Shown: piece by piece, positions 21,162-33,150 of the stretch
Numbering within the stretch: position 1 is the first letter of the stretch
Layout: every line of letters starts with the position of its first letter
Source of the DNA: Xenoacremonium recifei
Taxonomy: Eukaryota > Ascomycota > Sordariomycetes > Hypocreales > Nectriaceae
DNA: 59,177 nucleotides
NCBI GenBank assembly: GCA_012184525.1
Contig: WOFQ01000097.1
Coordinates: forward strand, 1-59,177
Reading direction: 5' to 3'
Made by a program: the position numbers and the translations under genes
The notes under the pieces: model-generated
Databases searched by the model: none
Seen by the model: only the letters and a program-made list of their open reading frames with translations
What the model was told of the DNA's origin: nothing

Positions 21162-23821
21162 TCATAACTGTAGACCCTTTCCGCCCTTCGTCCATCGGTA
21201 AAGGGACAGGGCCCGACGTCTTGCCAGACGTTCTTCCCCTTCTGTGCTACCAGGTCCCTGAACACTATAGAGCGTTGACCGTAGGACTTTACGAAAGCTT
21301 CTCTTGAGTTGGACCAAATTAGCCACGATCTCACGCTATTGGACCACGATCAACAAGACGGTACCTGAAATTGAGTGCTCAAAGTGACAACGCAGACTTC
21401 GTGAGCCCGAATAATCTTCTCACAGGCCTGTTCCACCGAACTATTCGGACCAAGTTGTGGCATTCGATCTGCAAATAACAAGAGAATGAAGCTACCATGT
21501 AGAAGGTAGATCCCGAAAAGATAAGACATAAACGTCATTTCAGGATCTATTTCTAGAATTCTCGACACTGACTCAGACGCAGAGATGGCACGCGCAGCAC
21601 AATCGTGAAATTGCGTAGAGGTGATCCAGTCACTGTCGTCCAGCATTTGAATCGCGTCCCATTTCCCGTGAAGAAGAACATGAAGGACATGAATTATGTG
21701 CATGCTGTAAACTTGAACAAGCTGGAGTCGAGACTTTTCCACCCCGCGGAAAGGAGTATTGGAGGTACAATCATGTATGCTCTGGTTGACGGTTTGGGGT
21801 GAACATATGCATTCATTACCGTCGGTTGATGTCAGACTGTGAAGGCTGCCTTGGCAAAGTAGTAACATATCGTTGATACCATTAACTGATACCGTATAGT
21901 CAATTTTGCCAAGTCTTGGGTGTTGCCTGTTGTGATGAAGCTCAATTATGTCGCCAAGTATGGCCATGAGTGGGAGGAAATACTCGAAGAAGCCAGTTCC
22001 AGACACCAGTGTTGGTGGTCCAGTGGTCCTGACTGGTAGGTCACCAAGGTTCAAAGTATCCAAGTTCTCCCAGGTTGCCTCTGGTAGAGGTGCTGAACAT
22101 TTATCAGTCGCTGCCACCGCGAGTGTACGGATGAGACATACAATAAATCTCGCAATAGGAATCCGGAATCGATAATACTGTGTTGAAAGACAACGACAAG
22201 TGTCGATCCAGGCAATACAACAACCAAAAGACTCTCCTCCGTTCCTCTCGGTGTGAAATATCACTCATCGTTTCAGGGCTTTTCTTTTTGCAAGAACATA
22301 GAGGATTGGCACAAAGCGAAACAGATGATGTGCACATTTCGTCTTCTCGATGAAATCCCTTCGACATGGCTAGTCTCGTCGCCTTTGACCACCATTTACT
22401 GCAGTTAGACTTGAAGTCCCCGGCGGAGATTGTTATCGTTAATAGAATAAACGTCAATACATCGTCAATTGTATCGGTTGCGCTGCTACTAGGAGATCGA
22501 TTTGAATTATAGGGATCCTTGGATTTGGCCGTTGGTTCGCTGTCTCGTACAGTTTCTATAATAATTCAGCTCCCTCCACTTCCATGAAGATTTTCAGATG
22601 CATACCAGTAGTTTCCCGGACTCCATCCAGGTCCCGGATGGAAATGAGCGAGATGACGACATCATACAGCTCATTTACCACCCTTGCACGAGTGGCTGGC
22701 GCCTGCAGGTACAGAATATCCGCAGTTTTTGCCACACACCAGAGTATTGTAGCTAGCAATGCCGACGATGTTGGCCTCGGGTTGGTCGCATCAGTGATAG
22801 ACTTTCGACGGAAGATTCTGTTTAGAATGAACGGGGAAGCAACGTGAAAAAGGGAGCTTCCTGGGTCGATAAGGAACGTGTCTATAAGTTCACTTGCCAC
22901 TGACTCGGGGATTATCTTTCCTATGAATGGAAGAACAGGATCTAAAAATTTGTAACGACATCGCTGCTCGGTTGATGGCTGGTCACTGGATGCTGTGATT
23001 CCAGGGAAGGTACTGTGAGAATCAAACAGATTTCCGGGTTCATTATTTGTTCCCACAGCAATGTGATGCTCAGTACGTTGCGTATTGGTATTTGCTGCGG
23101 GCTCACAAGATGAAACTGATTGATGAATGTCACCATCGCACAATTCAGAGCCTGGACTGTCAGTCCGATTGTTGTAGGATGCCGTTTGCCTTGGGCTGTC
23201 ATGTAATTGTCGATGATTGATACCCGAAACCTGTTGGACTGGGTGATTCTGTTCGAGGAACTGAGAAGGATTGCAACGATCGTCTCTTGGGCTGATCTCG
23301 CAGGCAGTATCGAAAGGATGGAGGGGAAGGGCGTCGTGTGCAACCTCTGGCCCATCGACACGGAGGTTGTCACCCACGTTCGGGCCTAAGTTCAGTTCTA
23401 GTAGATTCCAGACGGTGTCTCCCTGAGCAGGGGGTGAGGTGCTACTGTTCTGCGTCGAATGACTCGGGGAATTATCCCAATTCACGGTGCCAGAAGCTGG
23501 GGGGCGGCCCCGTTTCTTGGCCCTTCGTTGGTAATGGCAGGCATGGCCGTAGTCTACAAGAGTTCGGTTAGTAGAACTGAGTAATCCGACCCACAGAGAA
23601 CATTATCTAAATCGCCCGTCGGGCTGATGTTGAGGATAGAATTCCCACAATGACAATGGCTCCTAGCTTACCTCGGCAACGACGACAGGGGCTGGGAAAG
23701 TCAGCGCCAGGTCTTCCAATGTGGATTTGGATGAGAGCATAACTAACCAGTCTCCATCACAACGCGTTCGTGAGGTACTACATTTGTCGCATGCTCTCTT
23801 CGTCCGCTTTCTCGGATGCAT
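21162..23821 (-). CDS. XlnR/AraR-like Zn2Cys6 transcription factor, six exons, 774 aa
   Basis: Nuclear activator of carbohydrate-degradation genes, of the family that includes XlnR and AraR. Exons: 23821-23748, 23691-23672, 23553-22606, 22555-22142, 22092-21365 and 21302-21162. Introns are 56, 118, 50, 49 and 62 nt; CDS 2325 nt. The zinc cluster at about residues 11-38 is assembled over three exons in the spacing C-x2-C-x6-C-x5-C-x2-C-x6-C (CDKCSTSRTRC, then DGDCPCRRC, then DYGHAC), followed by a basic KKRGR stretch. The middle-homology region has DDVLTFILLTITISAGDFKS and EERRRVFWLLYCLDRHLSLS. The C terminus has ACEKIIRAHEVCVVTLSTQFQ joined to RSFRKVLRSTL and LSLYRWTKGGKGLQL, close to the XlnR ending. 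It sits between GH95 and a divergent dehydratase pseudogene, so it is the likely pathway regulator. The N-terminal start is the first in-frame ATG before the cluster. Confidence 0.93.
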
Positions 23822-24598
23822 CGTGGCCTCCCAGTCTGATATTCGGGATATATCCCGCTCCACTCCACCCAGCACGGGCCTGCAATTTCCAGCCCTTGAT
23901 GCACTGTCGTGGGCTGCAGCTGAGAGTTGGTAAAAGAAGACAGACCGTCGGGTATTCGGGATTTTATGCTCACGTAGGAAGCTCTCCAGTCACTCTTCCT
24001 TTCAGTAGACGTTCTTCATGGCCAAGGTAGGGAATGCGGGGAAGAGCATAGAAACAAGTCAGATGATGCGTCCCACTAGCCAACAAAAGTAGCTAGCGTT
24101 CGAAGACAAGAGATTATTACCCGATCGGCTAGCCATGAATTACCTCGGGAGATATTAACGAAGCGCAATACCCCCGGCCAAGGCGCTAGAGGGCAGGGTT
24201 TCGTTCCGTCGTTCAATATTCGTGGTCTTCAATGTTTTTTTATCGGACCGACAACGAAGATGCTTGATGACAGCTGGAAATTATCATTCAAGTATAAAAA
24301 TATTGCGACGAGGACTAGGGGAAAAAATTACCCGACTTTTCATAATTGGACTCAATATTGTAGCGAACCTCCGTCCAGTCCTTCAGTGTAGCAAAGGAGT
24401 TCCAATGCCGAAGCAATACTAAATTGGCGAACGAGGGTCCAAGGTTTTAATCTACAAATTGAACACAAGACATTGGCGCAATCTCATAGGGGTTTTGTAA
24501 ATTTATTTAAATTGGAATCAGTCGCATCTTGTTTACATTCTAATCTTCGCGATATTTCTGTGGACTTGAAGCACGCGACTCATATCGTGTTATAGACA
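23822..24598. promoter_or_regulatory. divergent promoter of the regulator and dehydratase pseudogene with two CGGGTAAT sites
   Basis: ATTACCCG at 24116-24123 and again at 24327-24334 both read CGGGTAAT on the minus strand and fit CGGDTAAW. They lie about 295 and 506 bp upstream of the regulator start and 265-480 bp upstream of the pseudogene start, so they could have served autoregulation and dehydratase expression. GGCTAG at 24127-24132, an XlnR-like core, overlaps the first site's flank. Inferred only. Confidence 0.45.
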
Positions 24599-26040
24599 AT
24601 GAACGTAATTACGATCACAGGTTGGGTCACTAGGGACGTGCGGTTCCTGATATTATTACATGGTACAGGGTCAGATGCGACGAACACAGCGGGTGACTAC
24701 TCAGCCGCGTCCTGTACCTTGACTACCGATTCCGGCTTCAGTGGCCCCGGAATGGTTTGTTGAACCAGGTTGTTTCCGAATCTAGAAAGATCATTGACTG
24801 TTCAGCAGACATTTACTATCGGCCGTGGGAATGATATTGTTGCCTTGCTATCGATAATCTTGCCAAATGTGACAAAGTCCGCACCCTTGACTGCCTCACC
24901 TCTGATTGAAGACATACCTAGAGACATCTAGTGGATTATTCCCAACTGGTTGGATTAAAAAAAGGGGTCACTGGTCTTGGGGCTTTTATCAATGCTATCT
25001 GGGACCTCTAGGCAATCTAGGCAAAAGTGTCAGACAAGCACGTGTAGCATCTAATCGGACGTATGTCACCAGAACAGATCGTTTGATGCATCAGTTTCCG
25101 CTATGTGATTAATGTAATTACCCTGGAAAAAGCGATTCAGATACCCAAGGATGCTTTGGACAGAGATGAACGCCGACTTGAGCATGCATTCGACAACGGT
25201 GCAGTTCCGGCTTCCACCCGAGTGCTGGTTGACTGGACAAGATGATGGCAAGTTCAAGACAGTTCTGAACCGGGCCATGGCGCAGGGCTTGGAACATATG
25301 AAATTGAAGATTATTGCAGACCTCGATAATGACTTCCGAACGCTCATCATAGGCAGGGAAATCATCAGTCTCGACACGTTTCTTATGATTGACGCAAATC
25401 AGGTATGGCCGATACCTCTAGTTATGTAAAGAAGTTATCTCAAATTAAACCGTGATGTATTAAAGAACCTACTTTGCGAGATAAAATTTTAGGTTACAGC
25501 GCCCTTCGAGAGGCTCTTCGACCTTATGGAATAGGTGTTATGACAGGAGAGATGCCAAAACTGTATCATATTTAAAAAGTTCTTACAATCACGGGCAATT
25601 GACTTGTGCCGGATAGATGCCGATCGCTCAGGGGGTGATAATGGGGTTCTGGCAATCTTGCTGATGGCTAAAAGATTTGGGATGCCAGTGAACCCCATTT
25701 CAGGTGGCGTTGGGCAGCGAGAAATTACAGCACACAGAACAATTAATGATATTATAGTAAGTCAGGATTGATTGTTGCTGGAACATGAGGATCATCTATG
25801 TAATTTTTTTCATGAATTTTAAAATTGAAGCCATCTTTCAATATCTGTTCTTGGAATATGTGAATTATTCATATGACCATTTCTTATATTGATCTCCTAT
25901 TCCACAACGCTTCTATAAAACACTGTTGGAGGCTGGTTATGGCGTGGGGATGAAGGCTGCACATATCCGGAAAACCCAGGACCGGTGGTGGAGCACAGAA
26001 GAAGCCCAAAAATATCGTGGGAGACGCGGTTTACAATAGC
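24599..26040 (+). pseudogene. decayed enolase-superfamily sugar-acid dehydratase (L-fuconate-dehydratase/ENOSF1-like)
   Basis: Ancestrally a dehydratase of a six-carbon aldonate in the mandelate-racemase/enolase superfamily. A plausible ATG at 24599 gives MNVITITGWVTRDVRF and HGTGSDATNTAGDYSAASCT. A likely intron (about 24755-24808) joins GFSGPGM to TFTIGRGNDIV. Later blocks in changing frames are GAFINAIWDL, MSPEQIV, DDGKFKTVLNRAMAQG, HMKLKIIADLDND, FLMIDANQVW, LREALRPYGIGVMTGEM, AILLMAKRFGMPV and SGGVG. Breaks: in-frame TAG at 24929-24931, a frame change near the A7 run at 24958-24964, further TAG/TGA stops near 25006-25086, a 9-bp duplication near 25005-25022, and more stops up to 25580. 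Several stops fall where Trp or Arg/Gln codons are expected, as C-to-T/G-to-A decay would give. It is divergent from the regulator and completes an L-fucose-type pathway on paper. Confidence 0.85.
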
Positions 26041-26822
26041 TGTCCAGAACGGAATATTATTTATAGTTGCAAGTTCAAGTTAGTTAAGGCTGAAAGCTCG
26101 TGGCGTTCTCTGCTACGCAATGCTCGGCTGGGGGCCATCGAAAGTGCCGAAGAAAGCAACTTGAGCGAATTCTATTAGTCCAGATATCTTTTAGATCCTC
26201 CTTTGTTTAACGAGACTGCCGCTCAAGGGATAAAACATGTATCTAGGTTTCTATCGAAAGGGGTCCATAGAGGATGTATATAGAGTGCACAGGTTAGGGG
26301 GCTTTCCGGTCTACTTTGTATTCCGGTTGATGCATTGATCTCTTGATGCAGAAATGCTTCATTAGGGGTTAAAAGTTATCGACGACGAAATTGCACTAAA
26401 GAAAATTAGACATACTATTTATGAGTCTCTCGCGCTTAATCTAGTGCTTCACTCTGTAGTATCGATGGCCAACAGTTTTACAGTTCTACGGTCTTATAAA
26501 TCTGGCATAATGACACACTTTCTACCTACCTGGTCAACTCCCCTGCCATTCAAGGTTAGGTCAAAGTAAGATATTGTCCAAAGGGCATACCATAGAGATC
26601 AAAATTGAATTTGTATCATATGAGAGCCAATATTCGTAGAAGTGAAAGTATGCCTCGCCATGCGTCTCTTCCAAGTAGTATCCACTTGATTCACATACTC
26701 TTCCCTATATTATGGGGTATAGAATGGGCACATGCCTAAAGAGATCTTTTATACCAAATAGTTACCACGCCCTTTAATTTGAAGAGATTCGGTGTGATTT
26801 TGGCGTAGCTATCAACTATAGT
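26041..26822. other. gene-free AT-rich stretch
   Basis: No gene is seen. The sequence is AT-rich with many stops, continuous with the decayed dehydratase region, and probably includes the 3' flank of the arylsulfotransferase-like gene that ends at 26823. Confidence 0.4.
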
Positions 26823-28717
26823 CTAATTCTCCTCCACGCATACCCGTCGATACCTCCACTTCTTGTAACCTCTCTGCGTAAATCCTTCACAACACCAGCA
26901 GGTCGCTAAGAACGCCAAGACTACCACAACTGTCACGAGGATCATGCCGAACAGCACATTCGTATCCTCGAAGTGTACAGTATACGAAACGGGCCCGGGA
27001 GTTGGTGGTGGCAGCGGCGTAATGCCCACACTAGTGATGCCACCCTGCAGGACAACCGGCTCGCCGGTGGCAAGGTCGAGGACCGCGGTTGATCCAAGCA
27101 CAGTGCCGTCCTGGGCGAGGGCTGCTGCGGTGATGTATCGCTGCGTAGCGGCGTTAGGCTTGTAGTGGTTATCAAGGAAAATCCCTGTCTCGAAGCCGGT
27201 GCGGCGGTGCGTGGCTATAAGATTGTCGTAGGAATTAAGGTCGGTAGAATTAGGTGATGCAAACTGCGAGAACATATTAATAATTCTGTCTTTAGATTCC
27301 GGGATAGGACTCGGTTTTTACTTACAACAGCCCATGTTGCGACCTCTGTGGCTCCGTTCCAGGAGACATAAACAGTAGCATTCTGAGTTGTGGAATAGGG
27401 GGCTGTAACTGCTACTGAGGGACCCCATGGCGGACGCCCAACCCAATCATGCTTACTGACGCGGTAGGCAAACATATCAGCCAGGAAGCCTGTGCCGATG
27501 CGGCCGCGCTGGATATCCATAACAGGCGTGCCGTCAGGATTATACTCAATAATTGATGGGTTATAGCCCCAGCCCAGCAGCATATTGCCATTATCCAGCG
27601 TCTGCATGCTGCCCATAGCGCCCGAATCGATGCCATCTGGGTGGTAATACTCATGGACAATACGAGCTGTCATAGCGTGCTCGTCAATCTCGAGGTGTAG
27701 CCCGCGAGTCTTACATCCAGCACCCTCGCATATACCAGTGCGCTCACCATGGTTATCAAACATAGTGATATGGCTTAGATTACCACGCCAGAAGCGCGCA
27801 TCATGCTGCCAGCTAAAGTTAGTGGCCTTACCGCTGCTGAGATCAGTAAACTGGTTCTGCTTGCCGCCAAGCACCCAGAGCGGATGCCCATCACGGCCCG
27901 ATATAAGAGCTAACAGCGACATATGGCGGCTAGAGATAAGGTAGTCTCCTGCAGGCGTCTTCTCAACCGCATTAATATGGAAGAAGTCAAAACCTGAGTC
28001 TCGGGTAACGCCATAACGGCTGCTGTACTGGGCAAATGAGTCGGCAATATCAAAGTGGTCTGAAGCTGCCCAGGAGAAGAGCACCCTATTTGTGGCTAGA
28101 TCGACCTCCTGGAAGCCGCTATCCATTAAGATCGCATCTGCTGGGCCATTAACAGGAGAGCAGTTAAAAGGGATATTCCAGTATGCAGAGAAAATAGCTG
28201 TGCCCTCATTTGTGAGCTTCAGCTCATGCATATCTGCCAGCATATTATAAGAACCCTTCGCTGTGACATTATAGATAAGATTATATGCCTCATCAAAGAC
28301 CAGACAGAAGCCATTAGCATGGCCGCGGGTATGTCCACCATACCAGAAGGCCAAATAGCGGGTGCCATTGATCTCCTGCACGCTCGAGGCGTATGTGTTC
28401 TCATAGCGCTGGTCGGCATATATAAGGCTAAGGTCTCCGGCGTCGAGAATCATCGGCCCAGCCTTCATATCGCCATAAACTGTGCCGAGAAAGAGATAAC
28501 CAGCTTGATCAATACCAGCGGCATCGAATGAGTTAACCTGAAGAACTGGGCTAATAATAGGGGAAGATCTGAAACGTTGGCTAGGGAAGCCATTCGAGGT
28601 TTCCGCGAGAGCTTCGAAGTCATCGAGGTTGTGCATGACATTGATGTCCGCCTTTGAAGACGACCAGAGCAAGGCCAATATTCCGAGTCGGGCTACGCCT
28701 GCCCTCCAGCAATTCAT
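26823..28717 (-). CDS. arylsulfotransferase-like membrane-anchored protein, two exons, 610 aa
   Basis: Member of the fungal arylsulfotransferase (ASST-like, beta-propeller) family. Exons 28717-27326 and 27263-26823, with a 62-nt intron; CDS 1833 nt. ATG 28717 is chosen because it gives a clean signal peptide (MNCWRAGVARLGILALLWSS); the upstream extension begins with GTG. Propeller landmarks: GPMILDAGDLSLIYAD, DMHELKLTNEGTAIF, DFFHINAVEKTPAGDYLISSRH, WVLGGKQNQFTD, SWQHDARF, NMLLGWGYNPSIIEY and VYVSWNGATEVATWAV. The C terminus has a Pro-rich stalk, one membrane helix (VLFGMILVTVVVVLAFLATC) and a short basic tail, giving a type I topology with the enzyme domain outside. Substrates of fungal members are unknown. 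A paralogue is divergent at 30179. Confidence 0.88.
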
Positions 28718-30178
28718 CTTATTTGCGTGTACGTATGCGGGTATATAGCGGTCTAGACAAGAGTGAGGCCCAAATAAACAACAAGTCTTCACGTTGTAAT
28801 ACTCACAACAGAAACAGTATTGGCGAGTTCAATTGAGGCAAGCTATGTTTTCTTCCCTTCTAACAAGACTTCGAGTGTTGATATTATGAAAGAGTGGCAT
28901 AGGACTATCGAGCTGTGGTGCGAGGGTTGTAATGAGATCTCGGGGATATCGGCTTGTACTCTGTAGAAAAGTGTTTCTGCAATGGCTAGTCGTGAACGGG
29001 GCTCCTCTGCCTCTACTTTATTGCTTAGTACTCCGTATCTCTCCTATCTTAAGCGACGGCAGAAATTTGCAACGGTTAGTTTTATTTTGGTCTCCGCCTT
29101 CTTCAAACAGACGACCCTGAGCTGAGCTTTCCAGCAAGTCTCGGGCCGCGCGTCTGAAAGTATTCTGGCTGGACGGGTTAGCATGGCCTGGAACGGCGTC
29201 CAGCGGGCGCGCTAAGAGGAGTTTATTGAAATGCCATGGAGGGGAAAGGGTTAGATGAAAGATTTGTGGAAATTGCTCCATAGCGTCTCGCCTGCTTGAT
29301 TGCTGAATATGGTTCGGCTTCCGTTAGGGCGTGATTGTGGCTGGCTGATTGTAAATAGCGCAAGGGAATTCGTGGGACCATGTTGAAGATCCTCTTGTTA
29401 GCCTTCAAGGCTAAGCGGGTCTTAGCCATTTGTACTCCATACGGCGTCGATGTTGTTGGCCTTCTGATGGATCATCTTTCTTGCTTCATGGTCTGAACAG
29501 GTGGTTCACAAGGGCATCACGAATGGCATCACGAATGCCCTCAATGACTCGCAAGTTATGATTTACGTACAAGAGGCAAAGAAACACAGGCATGATCCAG
29601 AGGGGACAGTCGAGGATTGGCCTGATCAGCTTTCACTGGATATCGGATTAGAAATGGAAGCTAGTATGTGGGTAAGGGACTGTGCCATTCGATTCTCATC
29701 AAGCATGTTATCGACAGCCATCACCTTCCGAGGATTCGCGCTAACCGTCTCTATGAAACCCCGGCGGTTCTATTGTCCATGCTCCCAGACCGTCTCTTAC
29801 TGATATGCCATTCACGGAAACGGACTGAACCTGAGAATCTTGACTGCTTCTTGTCTAGCCTCTACATAAAAGTTCGATGGCTAGAATTCTCGGCTAGAAT
29901 TCTCAGCTGTGATCCTGCATGTGTGACCAACGCCACCCCCTTTTTTTAGTAGGCAACCGGAACAATCAGCTCTGAACACTAGCCTTTTTCTGTGAGAGAA
30001 CAGGAGACGAAAGGTTTAGTGATGCCCTATTGCAGGGGCATTTGCTCTAAGTAGCTATGAACGAGAGGCAACGCTGCTGCATCTTCAAGAAGCCCTGGGC
30101 CCCCGCTACCGTTTTTCCTCCTCCCAACTTTATCTCATCTATCTTGTTCTCAACCAGACGGTACGTGAGCGTGATACC
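28718..30178. other. divergent intergenic region between the two arylsulfotransferase-like genes
   Basis: No gene is supported. It contains a TACTCCGTA nonamer (29029-29037), the less mutated copy of a dispersed repeat (29160-29219), and the promoters of both flanking genes. A 10-bp repeat (GGCATCACGA) at 29513-29532 and a duplicated GGCTAGAATTCT block near 29878-29900 are minor features. Confidence 0.45.
29160..29219. repeat. dispersed repeat, copy A
   Basis: About 60 bp including GGTTAGCATGG match 33151-33211 collinearly. Where the copies differ, this copy mostly has G or C and the other has A or T. On the minus strand both copies read as similar peptides around RPLDAVPGHANPSSQN / KPLDAILDHANLSSQN, so the repeat may be a piece of a once-coding mobile element. 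Confidence 0.55.
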
Positions 30179-32027
30179 ATGGCGCTTTTTCCGTTGACCC
30201 TGCCATGCTTGAGAAGCAATTCGAGGACGTGGAGCCTTCTCGTGCTCGTGGCCAGCTGTCTATTGAGTCGACCGGTGGCTGCCGACGTTCATCTAATCCG
30301 CGATTACGAGGGCTACCAGGCGGGAGTTTATGGTCATAAGCCGACGCAGAGCTTCTTCTCGGCGCCGCGCATCAAGGCCCCCATCTGGCAGGTGAACCAC
30401 TTCGATCCCGAGCGAGTTGACCCGACCTGCCCCTACTTCTTCACCACGGGTGCTTACAGCGGGCTGGGCGCTGGGCCTAGCATATACTCCTCTAAAGATT
30501 TGAGCTTGATCTGGGCCGACGAGAACTATCACGAGTCTCTAGCACCGTCTACCTACGAGTTCCGGGGAGAGTATGTCCTCGTCGTGAACCTAGAGGGCGG
30601 CTGCGCCATATACAACCAGCACTACGATATCCTTCATCGGGTTCACTTCAAGGGCCATTCACCTCGAGCCCAGCATGACTTAAACGAATGCTCAATGACC
30701 CCGGAGGGTAACGTCATGCTCATTTACTGCGATTTGTTCGACGGAGACATGACTTCCATTGGTGGCCCTGCCACAGGAAGTGGTATGCGAAACTGCTACG
30801 TCCAGGAACTTGTTCCTGAGACTAATGAGGTTGTCTTTGATTTCAGCGTCTTCGAACACTTCCCGCTTGACGTGACTCTGTGGCCCTATAACGGACAAGG
30901 TGTCTTTGACATGGGTGGCGAATACCATGATTATTGCCATGTCAATTCTGTCGAAAAGGTGGCGTATCATCCTCTGGCTGGTCTATTACTATTATCACTA
31001 AGACCAACTACTGACTACTTTCGCATATTCTAGACACCAGCAGGTGATTACCTCATCAGCATACGTCACTTCAGCTCAATCATCCTTGTGGGCGCAAATG
31101 GCGAGGTCAAATGGGTTCTGGGTGGCCGCAAGAACCAGTTCACCTATGATTCTTCGAACGGGAAGAGCGCATACTTCGCGTTTCAGCACCAGGCGCGCTT
31201 CTCGGGCGAAAATCGCATCACGCTCTTCGATAACTCGGTAGTCTGGAACGGCTGGTGCCACGGAGAGGAATACCGATGCTCCCGCGGTTTGGAGCTAGAG
31301 ATTGACCCGGTGGCAATGACAGTCAAGGTCGTTGACGAGTGGTTTCATCCCCAGGAGATAATCAGTGCCTCGCAAGGCGGTGTGCAGCGACTCCCCAGCG
31401 GCGGCACCATCGTCGCCTGGGGCCAGAACCCTATGTACACAGAGTGGTCCGCAGATGGAGAGCTCGTCATGGATATCCAGCGGGGCCAGGTCATCGAGCA
31501 TGATCATGGATTTCCCGACTTCATGGCTCACCGTGTCTGGAAGGGCGAGTGGAAGGGCCAACCGCGCTGGGGACCCAATATTTCCGCAAACGCCGTGCCT
31601 GGATCCTCCGAGAAGAAAATTTACGTGTCGTGGAATGGCGCTACAGATGTTGTGACTTGGGTTTTGGTGAGACTTTCGAGACAGCCTCGAGTAAATGACC
31701 CTATATCTAACTTGTGCTCAGCTTCTCTCCGATTCCGAGTCAAATCTCGATGGTCCGGAGAGAGTCTTTGGCAAAACGCCTCGCCTGGGCTTCGAGACCG
31801 CAATCACTATCCCGCAGCCCGCAGCCTTCGCTCGCGTGGCGGCCCTTGACGCTGACGATTACATCATAGGCTCAACCCCAGCGGTGCAGATCCAAAGTGG
31901 CCGTCTGATCCCGCTTGACTATCCAGTGAAGCGGCTCAGGTACGACACTGTTGATGAGAAATGCAAAGACAGCTTTTGGAGCAAATGCAGCAATGAACTG
32001 GCCCGTACCCGTATAGATGACCTCTGA
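30179..32027 (+). CDS. arylsulfotransferase-like secreted protein, three exons, 572 aa
   Basis: Paralogue of the gene at 26823-28717, divergently transcribed from it. Exons 30179-30958, 31034-31666 and 31722-32027, with introns of 75 and 55 nt; CDS 1719 nt. It has an N-terminal signal sequence (WSLLVLVASCLLSRPVAA) and the same propeller landmarks: DLSLIWADENYHES, QHDLNECSMTPEGNVM, CHVNSVEKTPAGDYLISIRH, WVLGGRKNQFTYD, FQHQARF, GTIVAWGQNPMYTEW and IYVSWNGATDVVTWVL. Unlike its neighbour it ends without a C-terminal membrane helix (last residues ELARTRIDDL), so it is predicted to be soluble and secreted or vacuolar. Substrate unknown. Confidence 0.87.
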
Positions 32028-32389
32028 TAGAGGCAGTGAATGGCACCCGGCTAGGTTATGTTAGGCATAAGGGGCCCGTGAGAGCCCGGAAAGTCCTCTG
32101 TAGGGGAACAGGACGTGCTACGCTAGGATCCAGGTGCTACTATATGTCGCATGCTAAGGTGAAGAATGGCCAGTTTATGACGACGCATCGCAAACTCAAC
32201 CCATTAAAATTCCTTCTCGATACATTGGTAAATACGTACAAAGGCAAACCACTATCCAGCATATTATTGGCACAGAGGCGCGTTCTTATACCCTATTACC
32301 CGTCAGCGGAACGACCAGGCGCGACTGTTTCAGAAGAGCCGCAGAGTACCAGACCCATATCAGACCTATGTCAGATAAAACAATAATAT

Positions 32390-32700
32390 CCCTGCCTAGA
32401 TAACTATAAATTAAGAATATTAAGTATTTAGAGGTTAGAAACTATATGATATTTATAAGTATTTAATAAATATATTAAGGGTTTTTTCCCCCTATTTCTT
32501 ATAACTAAGGTGTAGTATAGATCTTATAATATACTAAGGGTAAGTTATAGCTATAGCTTTGAAACTTATTTAGCTAGTATATATTACTAATAAAAAAAAA
32601 TCTTTTATTTTAGCTATTTTATACTTTCATATATCAGCTTTAAGTTATTAAGCTAATGCTCTTATTAGTGAGGATAGATATGCAGTAATTGCTGCTAACT
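32390..32700. other. AT-rich island, RIP-like
   Basis: About 300 bp dominated by A, T and TA steps, with stops in all frames, between the arylsulfotransferase-like gene and repeat copy B. It looks like a heavily mutated transposon remnant; no residual coding is seen. Confidence 0.5.
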
Positions 32701-33150
32701 TTAACTGGTTTAAAGGATTAGGTGAAACTGAATTGTATTTCAGCTGAAATTCAGCCCTTTGCGGTCTGTTGCAGGGTAGGCATGATCTCATGGTCCCACT
32801 AGTCATCCAGCTATATGGAGTATACTTGTTGAAGGCTGGGGTGTCACGTGCCGAGCAGGGATCTTAAGATTACCCAAGAGAAGAACTTTCAGGGGAAGAC
32901 TCAGAACAGACATGAACATCATCAATTGACTCAATGGACCAAATACCCGCAGTGTGTAACAATATTACAAGTAACTCTGTGGGAAACGACACCGCAGAAG
33001 GAACATAGCAATCACAACACACAACTGCTGCTCACCAAAATTACTACCGAATCTTCTGGATGGGGTGATTGTCTGGTCGCCGTCCCGGTCCCGACTATCG
33101 TTTCCACCGCGGGGTCCTCGCGCATGGCCCCGCACCGATGCTGCATGAGA

